Shown here: positions 42,671 through 53,138 of the stretch, one piece after another
How the letters are laid out: each line of letters opens with the position of its first letter
Numbering within the stretch: the stretch's first letter is position 1
DNA from: Halobellus sp. Atlit-31R
GTDB taxonomy: Archaea; Halobacteriota; Halobacteria; Halobacteriales; Haloferacaceae
DNA length: 64,000 nt
Assembly: GCA_003665935.1 (NCBI GenBank)
Contig: QPLR01000002.1
Location: 558,001 to 622,000, forward strand
Direction: 5' to 3'
Notes under the pieces: generated by a model
What the model saw: the letters and a program-made list of their open reading frames with translations, nothing else
What the model was told of the DNA's origin: nothing
The model's database searches: none
Position numbers and translations under genes: made by a program

Positions 42671-43744
42671 ATGGCACAAGCGTCGGAAACCGCGGAATTC
42701 GGTGAGTGGCCGTTGAAACGACTGATGACCGAAGTCGTCGGCACGGGCGTCAAGTCCGCCGAAGATATGACGCGGGCGCAGGCGACGGAGGCGATGCAGC
42801 GGATCCTCGCCGGCGAACCCGACCACACGACGCTCGGCGCGTTCTGGCTCGCGAACCGCTGGAAGCACAACAACGCCGAAGAGCTCGCGGCCTACGCCGA
42901 CGTGATCGCCGAGGACGTCGTCTACGCCGAGCCCGACGCCGACCCGGTCGACTGCGGCGCGAACTACGACGGCAAAGGCAAGACGGCGATTCTGGGTGCC
43001 GCAGCGGGCATCGTCGCCGCTGGCGCGGGCACGCCCGTCGTCGTCCACTCGGGCGACCGCGTCCCGACGCAGAAGCAGGACGCCTACAAGCACGTCCTCG
43101 ACGAACTGGACGTGCGCACGGAGCTCGTCCCCGCGGAGAGCGCCGATATGGTCGACGAGACCGGCTTCGGCTTCTACTACCAGCCCGAGTTCGCCCCGCT
43201 CGTCCACGCGCTGTGGGACCGGCGCGACCAGATGGGCGTGCGGACGTTCGTCAACACCGTCGAGACGATCGCGAATCCCGCGAAGGCAGACGTCCACCTC
43301 GGCTCGTTCTACCACCTCGCGTTCGCGAAGAAGATCACGGACACGTTCGCACAGATGGAGTCACAGAGCCCCCACCGCGTCGTGATGTTCCAGGGGATGG
43401 AGGGCTACGACGACATCCGGCCGGGTTACACGAAGGTCGGCGAGTGGACCGACGGCGAGTTCACCGATTACGAGATCGAGACGCCCGACTACGGGATGGA
43501 CTTCGAGAACGAGGATCTGGAAGTCGACCCCGACGACGTCGCGGGCGACTCCGCGCGGCTGACCGAAGAGATCGTCGCCGGCGAGCGCGAGGATCACTTC
43601 GCGGACGCCGTGGCGCTCAACGCCGCGTTCCGCATCTACGCCCGCGAGGACGCCGAGACGCTCGAAGAGGGGCTGGAACTGGCCCGCGAGAGCATCGACT
43701 CGGGCGCGGCCGCGGCCGTCCTCGAAGACCTGCGCGCGTTCTGA
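42671..43744 (+). CDS. TrpD-family phosphoribosyltransferase paralogue with altered motifs
   Basis: The protein is 357 residues with the two-domain fold of anthranilate phosphoribosyltransferase (helical N-terminus KRLMTEVVGTGVKSAEDM, then an alpha/beta core). The two substrate motifs of TrpD are replaced: GTGGD becomes CGANYDGKGKT, and the KHGN-type loop becomes HSGDRVPTQKQD. True trpD is at 16873, so this paralogue probably acts on another substrate or binds nucleic acid, as YbiB/TrpD2 proteins do. ATG 42671 has a TATA-like CACTTTTGAT about 25 nt upstream. Its reaction is unknown. Confidence 0.8.
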   Translation: MAQASETAEFGEWPLKRLMTEVVGTGVKSAEDMTRAQATEAMQRILAGEPDHTTLGAFWLANRWKHNNAEELAAYADVIAEDVVYAEPDADPVDCGANYDGKGKTAILGAAAGIVAAGAGTPVVVHSGDRVPTQKQDAYKHVLDELDVRTELVPAESADMVDETGFGFYYQPEFAPLVHALWDRRDQMGVRTFVNTVETIANPAKADVHLGSFYHLAFAKKITDTFAQMESQSPHRVVMFQGMEGYDDIRPGYTKVGEWTDGEFTDYEIETPDYGMDFENEDLEVDPDDVAGDSARLTEEIVAGEREDHFADAVALNAAFRIYAREDAETLEEGLELARESIDSGAAAAVLEDLRAF

Positions 43745-43830
43745 ACGCGGCCCCACCGGGCCGCTGGCGGCGCGAGGGCGGAACCGAATCGAGAGGACAC
43801 CGTTTTGTATCCCTCGCTCCTGTCGGACGT

Positions 43831-44367
43831 ATGGTCGACGACTCCGAACTGGAGAACCCCGAGAACCCGGTCGTCACGCTACACACGACGAAAGGCGACA
43901 TCACGCTCGAACTGTTCGAGCAGCGCGCGCCCCGAACGGTCGAGAACTTCCTCGGCCTCGCGACCGGCGAGAAGGAGTGGAGCGACCCCGACACGGGTGA
44001 GACCCGCACGGACTCGCTGTACGAGGGGACGATCTTCCACCGGATCATCGACGGCTTCATGATCCAGGGTGGCGACCCCGAGGGGACGGGCCGCGGCGGC
44101 CCCGGCTACACCTTCGACGACGAGTTCCACGAGGACCTGAATCACGAGGGCGCGGGCGTCCTCTCGATGGCGAACCGCGGCCCGAACACCAACGGCTCGC
44201 AGTTCTTCATCACGCTCGACGCGCAGCCGCATCTCGACGGCCGCCACGCGGTCTTCGGTCACGTCGTCGACGGGATGGACGTCGTCGAGGAGATCGGCAA
44301 CGTCCCGACCGGCCGAAACGACGAACCGCTCAAAGACATCGAGATCGAGTCGATCGACGTCGAGTAA
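43831..44367 (+). CDS. Peptidyl-prolyl cis-trans isomerase, cyclophilin type
   Basis: The protein is 178 residues, a single cyclophilin domain. Catalytic Arg is in FHRIIDGFMIQGGDPEGTG, and SQFFITLDAQPHLDG completes the active site. It is cytosolic and assists folding at proline bonds. ATG 43831 is leaderless, with TATA CGTTTTGTAT about 25 nt upstream. Confidence 0.94.
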   Translation: MVDDSELENPENPVVTLHTTKGDITLELFEQRAPRTVENFLGLATGEKEWSDPDTGETRTDSLYEGTIFHRIIDGFMIQGGDPEGTGRGGPGYTFDDEFHEDLNHEGAGVLSMANRGPNTNGSQFFITLDAQPHLDGRHAVFGHVVDGMDVVEEIGNVPTGRNDEPLKDIEIESIDVE

Positions 44368-44511
44368 GCCGGAGCGACGAGCGGACCCGCGGCACCGACT
44401 GGCCTTTCTCGCGGTCGCTGCTGCCCAGCTACGGCTACGTCCGCGACCGTTTCACTTTCACCCCGCTGCCGAACCCTTCTTAACCGTCCGTTGGGTACGA
44501 CCGTCCACAGA

Positions 44512-46920
44512 ATGACTTCGTTTCAGTCGACGCTCGGCGAAGACGACGGCGGTGGGATCGCCGAGGAGCTGGCGGAGGGCCAGCGCGCGATCTCGATCGC
44601 CGAGTTCTTCGAGAAGAACAAACATATGCTCGGCTTCGATTCGGGCGCTCGCGGACTCGTCACCGCCGTCAAGGAGGCGGTCGACAACGCACTCGACGCG
44701 ACCGAGGAGGCCGGCATCAAACCCGACATCTCGATCGAGATCCGCGAATCCGGCGACTACTACACGCTGATCGTCGAGGACAACGGGCCGGGCATCACCC
44801 GCGAACAGATCCCGAAGGTCTTCGGGAAACTGCTGTACGGGTCGCGCTTTCACGCCCGCGAACAGTCACGCGGCCAGCAAGGAATCGGTATCTCAGCGGC
44901 TGTACTGTACTCTCAGTTGACTTCCGGGAAACCGGCGAAGGTGACCTCACGGACCCAGCGCGCCGAGGCCGCCCAGTACTTCGAGCTCATCATCGACACC
45001 GACACCAACGAGCCAGAGATCCAGGTCGAAGCCGAGCGCGAGCCAGGCGAGTCGGAGCTCTCGCCGACGCACGGCACGCGCATCGAACTGGAGATGGAGG
45101 CGAACATGCGGGCGCGCCAGCAGCTCCACGACTACGTGAAACACACCGCGGTCGTCAACCCCCACGCGCGGCTCGTCCTCGACGAACCCGGACTAGAGGA
45201 GCCCCGACACTACGAGCGCGTCGAGGGTGCAGACCTGCCCGCCGAGACGGAGGAGATCCGCCCGCATCCCCACGGCGTCGAACTGGGGACGCTGATCAAG
45301 ATGCTCGGCGCGACCGAGTCGTACTCGGTGTCGGGCTTCCTGCAGGAGGAGTTCACTCGCGTCGGCTCGAAGACGGCGACGAAAGTCCTCGACAACCTCC
45401 GGGACCGTCACTTCGGCCGCGAGATGGGGTGGGCCGCCCCGCGCGACCCCGAGACACCGCTCGAAGCGGCGATCGAGGACGCCGTCGCGAACAAGGGCGC
45501 GGCGGCGACGGCGACGTTCGCAGAGCGCGTAGCCGACACCCTGACCTCGCGCGAGCGGACGGCACACGCCGAACTGACGGAGATCGTCGACACCGTCGCC
45601 GACGACGTCGGTGAGGAGTTCGACGCGACGTTCGGAGACACAGTCAGGGAGAACGCCGTCGAAGCGGCGTGGGAGGTGCTCACGACGGATCTCACGACGG
45701 ACCTCTACGCGCTCCTCGACGAGGCCACGAGCACGCGGAAGGACGACGCGACCGTCTCGGGACTGGCCGATCGTATGGCCGACAAGTTCCGCGAGGGCGG
45801 CCGTCGACATCGGGCGACGCGCGCGGAGCTCCGCGAGTACGTCGACCGCTCGGCGGACCGGCTGGTCTCGGAGGAGGTCTCCTTCGGCGACACCGCCCGC
45901 GAGAACGTCGTCGAGGCGCTCTGGACGCGGATGCGGACCGTTCCCGACGAGGTGCCGAAGGTGCGGGCGATCGCCGACGACCGCGACGTCGCCTCGGAGC
46001 TGCTGGAGGCGATGCGCGAGACCGACATCCTCGCGCCGCCGACGAACTGCCTCTCGCCGATCACGGCCGAGCTCGTCGAGGCCGGGTTGCGAAAGGAGTT
46101 CGACGCCGACTTCTACGCGGCCGCGACGCGCGACGCCGAGGTTCACGGCGGCGACCCGTTCATCGTCGAGGCCGGCATCGCCTACGGCGGCGAACTCACC
46201 GACGGGACGGTCGATCTGCTCCGCTTCGCCAACCGCGTACCGCTGGTCTACCAGCGCGGGGCGTGTGCGACGACCGACGTCGTGAAGACGATCGGCTGGC
46301 GCAACTACGGCCTCGATCAGCCCGGCGGCTCGGGGATGCCGAACGGCCCGGCGGTGATTATGGTCCACGTCGCCTCGACGAACGTGCCGTTCACGAGCGA
46401 GTCGAAAGACGCCATCGCGAACATCCCCGCGATCGAAGACGAGATCGAGCTCGCGATCAGAGAGGCCGCCCGCGAGCTCAAATCCTACCTCAACAAGCGG
46501 CGCTCGATGCAGAAGCGCCGGAAGAAACAGGACGTCCTCGGGCGCATCCTGCCGGAGATGGCCGACAAGCTCTCGGAGGTGACGGGGCGGCAGCGGCCGA
46601 ACATCGACGGCGCGCTCGCACGAATTATGAACAACGTGAGCGTCGAGCGCGACGTCGACGGCGACACCGTCACGCTCGTCGTCGAGAACCACTCCGACCG
46701 GTCGGAGGAGCCGGAGATCACCGACATCGTCTCGGTCGAACCCTCGGGGCTGCCGGACGACGCGAGCGTCGTCGACCTCGACGGCGAGTGGTTCGTCTCC
46801 TGGGAGCCGTCGGTGCCCGCGGGCGAATCGGCCGAACTCACCTACGTTGCGTCGAGCGACGCCTCGTTCGACGTCGACGTCGACGGCGTCGAGACCGAGA
46901 AGCTGACCATCAACGCCTAA
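44512..46920 (+). CDS. top6B: DNA topoisomerase VI subunit B
   Basis: This is the ATPase subunit of the type IIB topoisomerase. The protein is 802 residues. The GHKL motifs are [21 protein letters not shown] and [17 protein letters not shown]2TH-like and transducer regions follow ([37 protein letters not shown]), then a C-terminal Ig-like domain. It is much longer than the about 530-residue Sulfolobus protein, mainly through an acidic insertion around residues 310-490 that contains an internal repeat. ATG 44512 is used. top6A follows 6 nt downstream as one operon. Confidence 0.95.
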   Translation: MTSFQSTLGEDDGGGIAEELAEGQRAISIAEFFEKNKHMLGFDSGARGLVTAVKEAVDNALDATEEAGIKPDISIEIRESGDYYTLIVEDNGPGITREQIPKVFGKLLYGSRFHAREQSRGQQGIGISAAVLYSQLTSGKPAKVTSRTQRAEAAQYFELIIDTDTNEPEIQVEAEREPGESELSPTHGTRIELEMEANMRARQQLHDYVKHTAVVNPHARLVLDEPGLEEPRHYERVEGADLPAETEEIRPHPHGVELGTLIKMLGATESYSVSGFLQEEFTRVGSKTATKVLDNLRDRHFGREMGWAAPRDPETPLEAAIEDAVANKGAAATATFAERVADTLTSRERTAHAELTEIVDTVADDVGEEFDATFGDTVRENAVEAAWEVLTTDLTTDLYALLDEATSTRKDDATVSGLADRMADKFREGGRRHRATRAELREYVDRSADRLVSEEVSFGDTARENVVEALWTRMRTVPDEVPKVRAIADDRDVASELLEAMRETDILAPPTNCLSPITAELVEAGLRKEFDADFYAAATRDAEVHGGDPFIVEAGIAYGGELTDGTVDLLRFANRVPLVYQRGACATTDVVKTIGWRNYGLDQPGGSGMPNGPAVIMVHVASTNVPFTSESKDAIANIPAIEDEIELAIREAARELKSYLNKRRSMQKRRKKQDVLGRILPEMADKLSEVTGRQRPNIDGALARIMNNVSVERDVDGDTVTLVVENHSDRSEEPEITDIVSVEPSGLPDDASVVDLDGEWFVSWEPSVPAGESAELTYVASSDASFDVDVDGVETEKLTINA

Positions 46921-46926
46921 GCTACT

Positions 46927-48021
46927 ATGAGCACGAAACAGGACGACGAACTCGCACAGGAACGCCTCGTCGATCTCGCCGCGGAGTTTTACGACCAGTT
47001 CGTGGCGGGCGAGGTACCGCATATGGACATCCCGACGCGGACGAAATCGAACATCGTCTTCGACGAGGACTCGAAGGTGTGGGTCTACGGCGACCGCACG
47101 TCCACCCGTTCGGCCAACAGCGTCCGCGGCGCGCGGAAGCTGCTGAAGGCCGCCTACACGATCGAGTTCCTCGTCAACCAACTGGAGGAGGACCGCTCCT
47201 CGACGCTGCGTGAGCTGTACTACCTCTCGGAGTCGTGGGACAGCGAGGAGGCGCAGTTCAAGAGCCAAGACGAGTCGAATCAGCTCGTCGAAGACCTAGA
47301 GATCGTCTCGGCGGTCACCCGCGAGGACTTCCACATGCGCCCGGAGGAGTCGGGTGCGACCCTGATGGGACCGCTCGAACTCCGCGAACAGACCCGCCGC
47401 GGCGAGCGCGAGATCCACTGTCAGAAGGACGTCGGCGAGGGCGGCTACCAGATCCCGAACAACCCCGACACGATCGACTTCATCGACCACGACATCGACT
47501 TCGTCCTCTGCGTCGAGACCGGTGGGATGCGCGATCGACTCGTCGAGAACGGCTTCGACGAGGCGTACAACTGTCTGGTGGTCCACCTGAAGGGCCAGCC
47601 CGCGCGGGCGACCCGCCGCATCACCAAGCGCCTCCACGACGAACTCGATCTCCCGGTCGTCGTGTTCACTGACGGCGACCCGTGGTCCTACCGGATCTAC
47701 GGCTCCGTCGCCTACGGCTCGATCAAGTCCGCGCACCTCTCGGAGTATCTCGCGACGCCGGAGGCGCGCTTCGTCGGCATCCAGCCCGAGGACATCGTCG
47801 AGTACGACCTCCCGACGGACCCGCTGGCGGATTCGGACGTCAACGCGCTCGAATCCGAACTGGAAGACCCGCGCTTCGAGACCGACTACTGGACCGAGCA
47901 GATCGAACTCCAGCTCGACCTCGAAAAGAAGGCCGAACAGCAGGCGCTGGCAGCCCGCGGTCTCGACTTCGTCACCGAGACGTATCTGCCGGACCGGCTC
48001 TCGTCGATGGACGTGTTGTAG
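46927..48021 (+). CDS. top6A: DNA topoisomerase VI subunit A (Spo11-like)
   Basis: This is the DNA-cleaving subunit, related to meiotic Spo11. The protein is 364 residues. The catalytic Tyr is in [11 protein letters not shown] on a winged-helix 5Y-CAP domain. The Toprim domain follows with Glu in [13 protein letters not shown] and the DxD motif in [13 protein letters not shown]. It is 6 nt downstream of top6B and forms the A2B2 enzyme with it. gyrB lies in the same neighbourhood on the same strand. Confidence 0.96.
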   Translation: MSTKQDDELAQERLVDLAAEFYDQFVAGEVPHMDIPTRTKSNIVFDEDSKVWVYGDRTSTRSANSVRGARKLLKAAYTIEFLVNQLEEDRSSTLRELYYLSESWDSEEAQFKSQDESNQLVEDLEIVSAVTREDFHMRPEESGATLMGPLELREQTRRGEREIHCQKDVGEGGYQIPNNPDTIDFIDHDIDFVLCVETGGMRDRLVENGFDEAYNCLVVHLKGQPARATRRITKRLHDELDLPVVVFTDGDPWSYRIYGSVAYGSIKSAHLSEYLATPEARFVGIQPEDIVEYDLPTDPLADSDVNALESELEDPRFETDYWTEQIELQLDLEKKAEQQALAARGLDFVTETYLPDRLSSMDVL

Positions 48022-48168
48022 TCAGCCGCCCGCCAGTTATCAGTTCAGTCGAATCAGAGTGGGAATCCACGCCAGTGCTCGTGACAGCCAGCAAACAGCC
48101 CCGCGGCGAGTCTCAGGACCGATATTCGGGCGGTTGTATTTTTATACTATGACGGTGTCCGAATCTGT

Positions 48169-48477
48169 ATGAGTGCATCGAGGCGGGACAGAGACGAATC
48201 GACGGTTGTTCCGGGCACAGAGCCCGTCGTCACCTACGCCCGCGACACAGAGGACGCCGGCGTCGAGGCGGTCGTCTCCGCGTTTTCGGCGCAACCGCTC
48301 GACGTCGACCCCGCGGACCGAGGCCCGATCTACGAGTGGATCGATCTCGAGGCGATCGACTCACTGTTCGATTCAGCCAGAGACGACGTCCGACTATCGA
48401 CGATCATCTGGAACCACCCGGTGGTACTGACTACAGATCGAATCGAAGTGTACGATCCGGACCGAGACGAAGACTGA
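48169..48477 (+). CDS. HalOD1 output-domain protein
   Basis: The protein is 102 residues. The C-terminal part is the haloarchaeal HalOD1 domain (pattern PLDVDPADRGPIYEWIDLEA, then LFDSARDDVRLSTIIWNHP). That domain is usually found at the end of two-component proteins or as a stand-alone output module. Its mechanism is unknown. A strong TATA TTTTTATAC (48138-48146) gives a leaderless ATG. It sits between top6A and ligA without sharing their operon. Confidence 0.82.
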   Translation: MSASRRDRDESTVVPGTEPVVTYARDTEDAGVEAVVSAFSAQPLDVDPADRGPIYEWIDLEAIDSLFDSARDDVRLSTIIWNHPVVLTTDRIEVYDPDRDED

Positions 48478-48549
48478 GCGGCACGGAGTCGACTCCGCGG
48501 ACCGAAAGCGGACGGGACCTGATTTTTCCGTCTAGCCGCGGCGACGCCG

Positions 48550-50349
48550 TCACTGCTCGCCGGCCAGTCGGTCGACGCGCCCGAGGCTGTCCGCGTCGTC
48601 CGGGGACTTGTCCTCACGGACCCCGACGAACCGCGGGAACCGAAGCGCGTAGCCCGACGAGTACGTCGGCGACCGCTGGATCTCCTCGTAGCCCACCTCG
48701 AAGACGACCGCCGGTTCGATCGACACTGTCTGTCCGTCCTCGTGGTCGACGTGCGGCGTCAGCCGCTCGGTCAGCGTCGCCAGTTCGTCGTCGGTGATTC
48801 CGGTCGCGACCTTCCCGAGCGTGACGTACTCGTCGGTGCTGCCGTCGCCCGTGGCTCGCGCGGAGAGCAGGAACGTGCCGAGCAGGTTCGCTCGGCGGCC
48901 TTCGCCCCACTCCGCGCCGGTGACGACGAGGTCCAGCGTCTCCACGTCGGGCTTGCGTTTCAGCCAGTTTCGACCGCGTTTGCCCGGAGCGTACGTCGAC
49001 GCCGGATCTTTCAGCATAATTCCTTCGTGACCCGCCTCCAGCGCGGCGGCCTCGACGCTCGCGATCTTCTCGGGGTCGTCAGTGACCACGACGTCGGAGA
49101 CGGCCTCAGTGTCGCCGAGTAGCTCGGCGAGTCGGTCGTGACGGTCGGCGAGTGGCGCATCCAGCAGGTCGTCGCCGTCGACGTGGAGGCAGTCGAACGC
49201 GCGCAGTTCGACGCGGACCTCCTCTCGCATCTGTTCGACGTCGTACTTCCGCCGGAAGCGACGCAGCACCTCCTGGAACGGCAGGGGAGTGCCGTCCTCG
49301 GCCACCGCGACGACCTCGCCGTCGAGGACGACCGGGACGTCGACCGCCGACTCGACGAACTCGACGACCTCCGGGAGCGGGTCGGTGACGTCGTCCATAT
49401 TCCGCGAGAACAGCGCGGTCCTCGCGCCGTCGTAGTGGACCTGCACGCGCGCGCCGTCGTACTTCGTCTCGACGACCGCGGCGTCCCACTCTTCGAGCGC
49501 GTCGGTCGCGGTGCCGGCCTGCGCGAGCATCGCCTGGACCGGACGGCCGACGTCGAGGGCGATCTCGTCGAGCCCCTCACGCCCCGAGTCGCGGGCGACG
49601 CGGGCGACCATCCCGTAGTCGTTCGAGACCTGCAGCGCCCGCTCGACAGCGGCGACCGCGCCGGCAGCGACTTCGTCTATCTCGTCCGCGCCGGCGGCGA
49701 CTTCGTCTGTCTCGTCTGCGGCGTCGCCGTCACACTCTCCGACGGCGGCGTCTGTCTCGGTCGCCTCGCCGTCACGCTCCGCGTCGACGCCGAGGAACGC
49801 CCCGGCGATAGCGTCCCGGACGGACCCCTCCCCGACGCCGATCCGCATCTCCCCGAGCACGAGGCGCGCGAGGAACTTCGCCTCCGACTGCGACGCGCGG
49901 TTGAACAGCCCGAAGAGCGTGTCGAGTCGGCGACGCTCGCTCCCCGCGCCCGTCGTCGCCGCGACGTCGCGCAGTTGGTCGTCGACCTCGGCGACGGTCA
50001 GGTCGTCCCTCCCGCCGCCGGCGAACGCGCCGAGCCCGCGCTGGCCGCCGAACTCGTAGGTCGCGGCGACGGCGCCGATCTCGCCGACGTCCGCGAGCTT
50101 CGCTTCGACGTCGTCGGCGTCGACGTTCTGACCCGCCGCGCGCGCGATGGCCTCGTGGAGGATCGCCGGGCCGACGTCGAGCGTCGTCGCGTCCCACGCC
50201 GGGAAGACGCGCCCCTGAAGGAAGCGGACGACCACCGGGAGCTCCGTGTCGGCGTCGCCGAGGAGGTCACAGACGTAGTCGACGGTGGCCAGATCGCCCG
50301 GCTCGTCTTCGATCTCGGTTGCGCGCGCGGCGAACTCGGCGAACTGCAT
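48550..50349 (-). CDS. ligA: ATP-dependent DNA ligase
   Basis: This is the replicative/repair nick-sealing enzyme. The protein is 599 residues. An N-terminal DNA-binding domain precedes the adenylation domain, with nucleophile Lys296 in VVETKYDGARVQVHYDG and DGEVVAV. EGIMLKDPASTYAPGKRGRNW is also present. The OB-fold end FPRFVGVREDKSPDDADSL carries the usual C-terminal motif. A 30-bp tandem duplication expands the linker at residues about 213-230. The start is ATG 50349. Confidence 0.96.
   Translation of the reverse strand: MQFAEFAARATEIEDEPGDLATVDYVCDLLGDADTELPVVVRFLQGRVFPAWDATTLDVGPAILHEAIARAAGQNVDADDVEAKLADVGEIGAVAATYEFGGQRGLGAFAGGGRDDLTVAEVDDQLRDVAATTGAGSERRRLDTLFGLFNRASQSEAKFLARLVLGEMRIGVGEGSVRDAIAGAFLGVDAERDGEATETDAAVGECDGDAADETDEVAAGADEIDEVAAGAVAAVERALQVSNDYGMVARVARDSGREGLDEIALDVGRPVQAMLAQAGTATDALEEWDAAVVETKYDGARVQVHYDGARTALFSRNMDDVTDPLPEVVEFVESAVDVPVVLDGEVVAVAEDGTPLPFQEVLRRFRRKYDVEQMREEVRVELRAFDCLHVDGDDLLDAPLADRHDRLAELLGDTEAVSDVVVTDDPEKIASVEAAALEAGHEGIMLKDPASTYAPGKRGRNWLKRKPDVETLDLVVTGAEWGEGRRANLLGTFLLSARATGDGSTDEYVTLGKVATGITDDELATLTERLTPHVDHEDGQTVSIEPAVVFEVGYEEIQRSPTYSSGYALRFPRFVGVREDKSPDDADSLGRVDRLAGEQ
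49661..49720 (-). repeat. Two 30-bp tandem repeats inside ligA
   Basis: Copies 49661-49690 and 49691-49720 are identical at 27 of 30 positions. They encode DEVAAGA-type repeats in the acidic linker between the DNA-binding and adenylation domains. Frame is kept, so the duplication is tolerated. Confidence 0.85.
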
Positions 50350-50459
50350 CGATCGGGCGTAGCCGCCACGCCGACAAGAGTCCGCCGACTCGGCGCGACG
50401 CGGCGCCGACCCCCGCAGGAAGCGCGGGTTTGAAGCCGTCCGCCCGTCGAACGTGGGCT

Positions 50460-51992
50460 ATGACCGAGGATCTGGCGGCGTCAGTTCGGGACGCCCTCGC
50501 CGTCGACCCAGAGGAGTTCGAGGCGCAGGCCCGGCGGGACGCCGAGGTGGTGAAGTCCGAACTCAGGGACGGAACGTTCGACAACCACCAGTCGATCGTC
50601 GGCCTGGAGTACGAGTTCTACGCCGTCGCCGACGGCCGCTGGGCGGCTTCGGACGACGCGGGTGTCTACGCCCTGATGCGCGTCCCGCGCCGTCTTCTGG
50701 ATCTTATTGGTTTCGAGAAGGAGCTCGGCCTCCACAACGCGGAGATGACGACCAGCCCGCAGCCGCTGAACGCCGACGGACTCCGAGCCCAGGAGTCTGA
50801 GGTCCGCGCGCGTCTGGGAGCGGCGCTCGACTGCACGGGCGCGGAGGGGATCCGCTTGGTGAGCGACGGTCTGTGGACGATTCCCCCGGCGGGCGAGACG
50901 GCTCGGGAGTATCTCACCGACAGCGTCGAGGCCGACGGGATCCGGATGGCGGCGAATATGAGCGGTGCCGTCCGCTACCACGCGATGGCCAACGGACCGG
51001 CCTCGCCCGAGCAGTTGACCGTCGAGGCGCCCAACGTCACGCTCTCGGCGGACACGGTGATGCCCGAATCGCTCATCACCTCCATTCAGCCGCACTACCA
51101 GGTCGCACACGCCGCCGACCTCCCGACGTACTTCAACTACGCTCTACGCGTCGCCGGCCCGCTGCTCGCGCTCGGCGCCAACTCCCCGTTCTTCCCGCCC
51201 GATCTGTACGACGACGTGGGAGCGCAGAAGATTCTCGCCGACGGCTACGCGGAGAACCGCATCCTCGTCTTCGAGTCCGTGCTCAACGCCGGCGAGATGG
51301 AAAAGGTCTGTTTCCCCGACGACCTCGAAAGTGTAGAGCAGGCCGTCGACAGAGTCGCCAGCGACGCGACGATGGTGCCGATGCCGGTTCCCGAGGGCAA
51401 CCGCTTCGACGACGAGTTCGCGACGCTCCGCCGGAAACACGGCACGTACTGGCGCTGGGTCCGCCCGGTCTTCGACGGGGCGTCGCGTTCGTCGGCGAAC
51501 GCGCGCATCGAGTTCCGGCCGATCGCCGCCCAGCCGACCGTCCGCGATTCGATCGCGTTCCAGGCGACCGTCGCCGGGCTGATGGAGAGTCTCCCGCGAC
51601 GCCGCCACCCCGCCACCGATCAGGCCTGGTCGACCGCCCGTGAGAACTTCTACGCGGCGATGCGGGACGGGCTCGACAGCGGCCAGCGGTGGATCTGCAA
51701 CGACGGGGTCGAGACGATGGACGTCGCGCGGGTGTACGAGGACATCTTCGCGCACGCCGTCGACGGACTCACCGCGGCCGGGTGTTCGGAGGCGGAAGCC
51801 GAGCGCTACGTCGACCCGCTGCGTGCGCGAGTCGAGCATCGGACGACCCCCGCAGACTGGAAAGTCGAGCGCGTTCGGGAGTATCTCGCCGACGGCGCGT
51901 CCTTCGCCGACGCCGTCGCCTCGATGCAACGCGACTACGTCCGGAAACAGCGCGAGACGCTGCTCGACGGGTCGTTCGCGGACTGGCTGTAG
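50460..51992 (+). CDS. Glutamate-cysteine-ligase-like protein (GCS2 superfamily)
   Basis: The protein is 510 residues. The N-terminal glutamate-binding pattern VGLEYEFYAVADG and later GLHNAEMTTSPQPLN and ANARIEFRPIAAQP match the carboxylate-amine ligase (GCS2) fold. Haloarchaea make gamma-glutamylcysteine as their main thiol, and GshA of this superfamily performs that step. Whether this gene is GshA itself or a paralogue cannot be decided from sequence alone; it is longer than the GshA I recall. The start is ATG 50460. It is divergent from ligA. Confidence 0.65.
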   Translation: MTEDLAASVRDALAVDPEEFEAQARRDAEVVKSELRDGTFDNHQSIVGLEYEFYAVADGRWAASDDAGVYALMRVPRRLLDLIGFEKELGLHNAEMTTSPQPLNADGLRAQESEVRARLGAALDCTGAEGIRLVSDGLWTIPPAGETAREYLTDSVEADGIRMAANMSGAVRYHAMANGPASPEQLTVEAPNVTLSADTVMPESLITSIQPHYQVAHAADLPTYFNYALRVAGPLLALGANSPFFPPDLYDDVGAQKILADGYAENRILVFESVLNAGEMEKVCFPDDLESVEQAVDRVASDATMVPMPVPEGNRFDDEFATLRRKHGTYWRWVRPVFDGASRSSANARIEFRPIAAQPTVRDSIAFQATVAGLMESLPRRRHPATDQAWSTARENFYAAMRDGLDSGQRWICNDGVETMDVARVYEDIFAHAVDGLTAAGCSEAEAERYVDPLRARVEHRTTPADWKVERVREYLADGASFADAVASMQRDYVRKQRETLLDGSFADWL

Positions 51993-52061
51993 CTCGCGGT
52001 CGACGGGTCGAACCGACCGAGAAAAGTGGGATCGACCGGGGATCCCGCGCGACTCGCCGCG

Positions 52062-52793
52062 CTACAGGACCTCGTCGAAGTCCTTGTGCTGGGTGATCTC
52101 GACGCCGTCTTCGGTGACGATACAGACGTTGATCCCGTTACCGGACGCGAGGTCGCGCTCGACGGCGCTCTTGATCGCGCGGGCGGCGACGGACTTCGCC
52201 TCGTCGATCGAGAGCTCCTCGTCGTACTCCTGTTCGAGGACACCGAGGGCGTACTGGCTGCCCGAACCCGTGACGGTGTACTCCTCTTCGAGGATCGACC
52301 CTGCGGGGTCGATGCTGTAGATGTGCGGGCCCTCCTCGTCGACGCCGCCGAGGATCGGCTGGACGATGAAGAACGCACCCGAACGGAGGAAGTTTCCGAG
52401 GAGCGTCGAGAGCGCCTGCATACTCATATCCTCACCGCGTCGGGACTCGTAGAGGCGGACCTCAGCGCGGATCGAGCTGATCAGCGACTGCGCGGCCGAG
52501 ACGGATCCGGCGATCGTCAGCGCGCCCGTCGGGTGGATCTCTTCGACCTTCTGGACGTTCTTCGAGGAGACCATCCGACCGAGACTGGCGCGCATATCCG
52601 TCGCGAGGACGACGCCCTCGGACGTCTTCAGACCCACCGTCGTCGTTCCTGTCTTGGTCTCTTTGTCGCCCATCTGTTCGGCGCGCTGTTCGGCGTTGGA
52701 GAACTCGCCGAGTTCCGGCGAGAACACGTCGGAGTGCTCGCCGTTCAGCGGATCGAGACGCCCCGAAACGTCATCACTCGTAGGAGTACGCAT
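52062..52793 (-). CDS. psmB: 20S proteasome beta subunit
   Basis: The protein is 243 residues. A 49-residue propeptide ends at TKTG, after which mature TTTVGLKTSEGVV begins with catalytic Thr50. SGSQYALGVLEQEYDE and the proteasome fold follow. The propeptide length matches the Haloferax subunit. The start is ATG 52793. TATA CATTTATCAGC (about 52817-52826) makes it leaderless. It converges on the ligase-like gene (69-bp gap). Confidence 0.96.
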   Translation of the reverse strand: MRTPTSDDVSGRLDPLNGEHSDVFSPELGEFSNAEQRAEQMGDKETKTGTTTVGLKTSEGVVLATDMRASLGRMVSSKNVQKVEEIHPTGALTIAGSVSAAQSLISSIRAEVRLYESRRGEDMSMQALSTLLGNFLRSGAFFIVQPILGGVDEEGPHIYSIDPAGSILEEEYTVTGSGSQYALGVLEQEYDEELSIDEAKSVAARAIKSAVERDLASGNGINVCIVTEDGVEITQHKDFDEVL

Positions 52794-52952
52794 TACCCGG
52801 TGTTGTCGCCCACCGCTGATAAATGCCACCCTTCCCACCGCTGTTGCCCGTATCGTGTCGGACCGGCGGCCGGCACTGTATCGCCGGACGACACTCGACC
52901 GACGGCGTCGCCACTGGTCTGTGGTTCGCGAACGATCAGAAGTACAGTTCGC

Positions 52953-53138
52953 CTACCTGCTCCCTTCGCCGCCGTCGGCGCGCTCGTACGTCCGCTCGGC
53001 TGACTCGATGAGCGGGCGAACGGGAAGTGTGAGCCCCAGTCGTCGCGCCAGCAGCGCGATCGGCATCGCCAGGATGCCGACGAGGAGTGTCGCTTGGTAC
53101 AGCAGGAACGCCGCGCCCCGATGCAGATCTGTCATCAT
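52953..53138 (-). CDS. Small membrane protein next to psmB
   Basis: The protein is 60-61 residues. A single hydrophobic stretch (AAFLLYQATLLVGILAMPIA) is followed by a charged tail (ESAERTYERADGGEGSR). TATA TTTATATACGG (about 53161-53171) lies 25-33 nt upstream of the double ATG at 53138/53135, a good leaderless promoter. It lies upstream of psmB on the same strand but with its own promoter. No function is known. Confidence 0.6.
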   Translation of the reverse strand: MMTDLHRGAAFLLYQATLLVGILAMPIALLARRLGLTLPVRPLIESAERTYERADGGEGSR

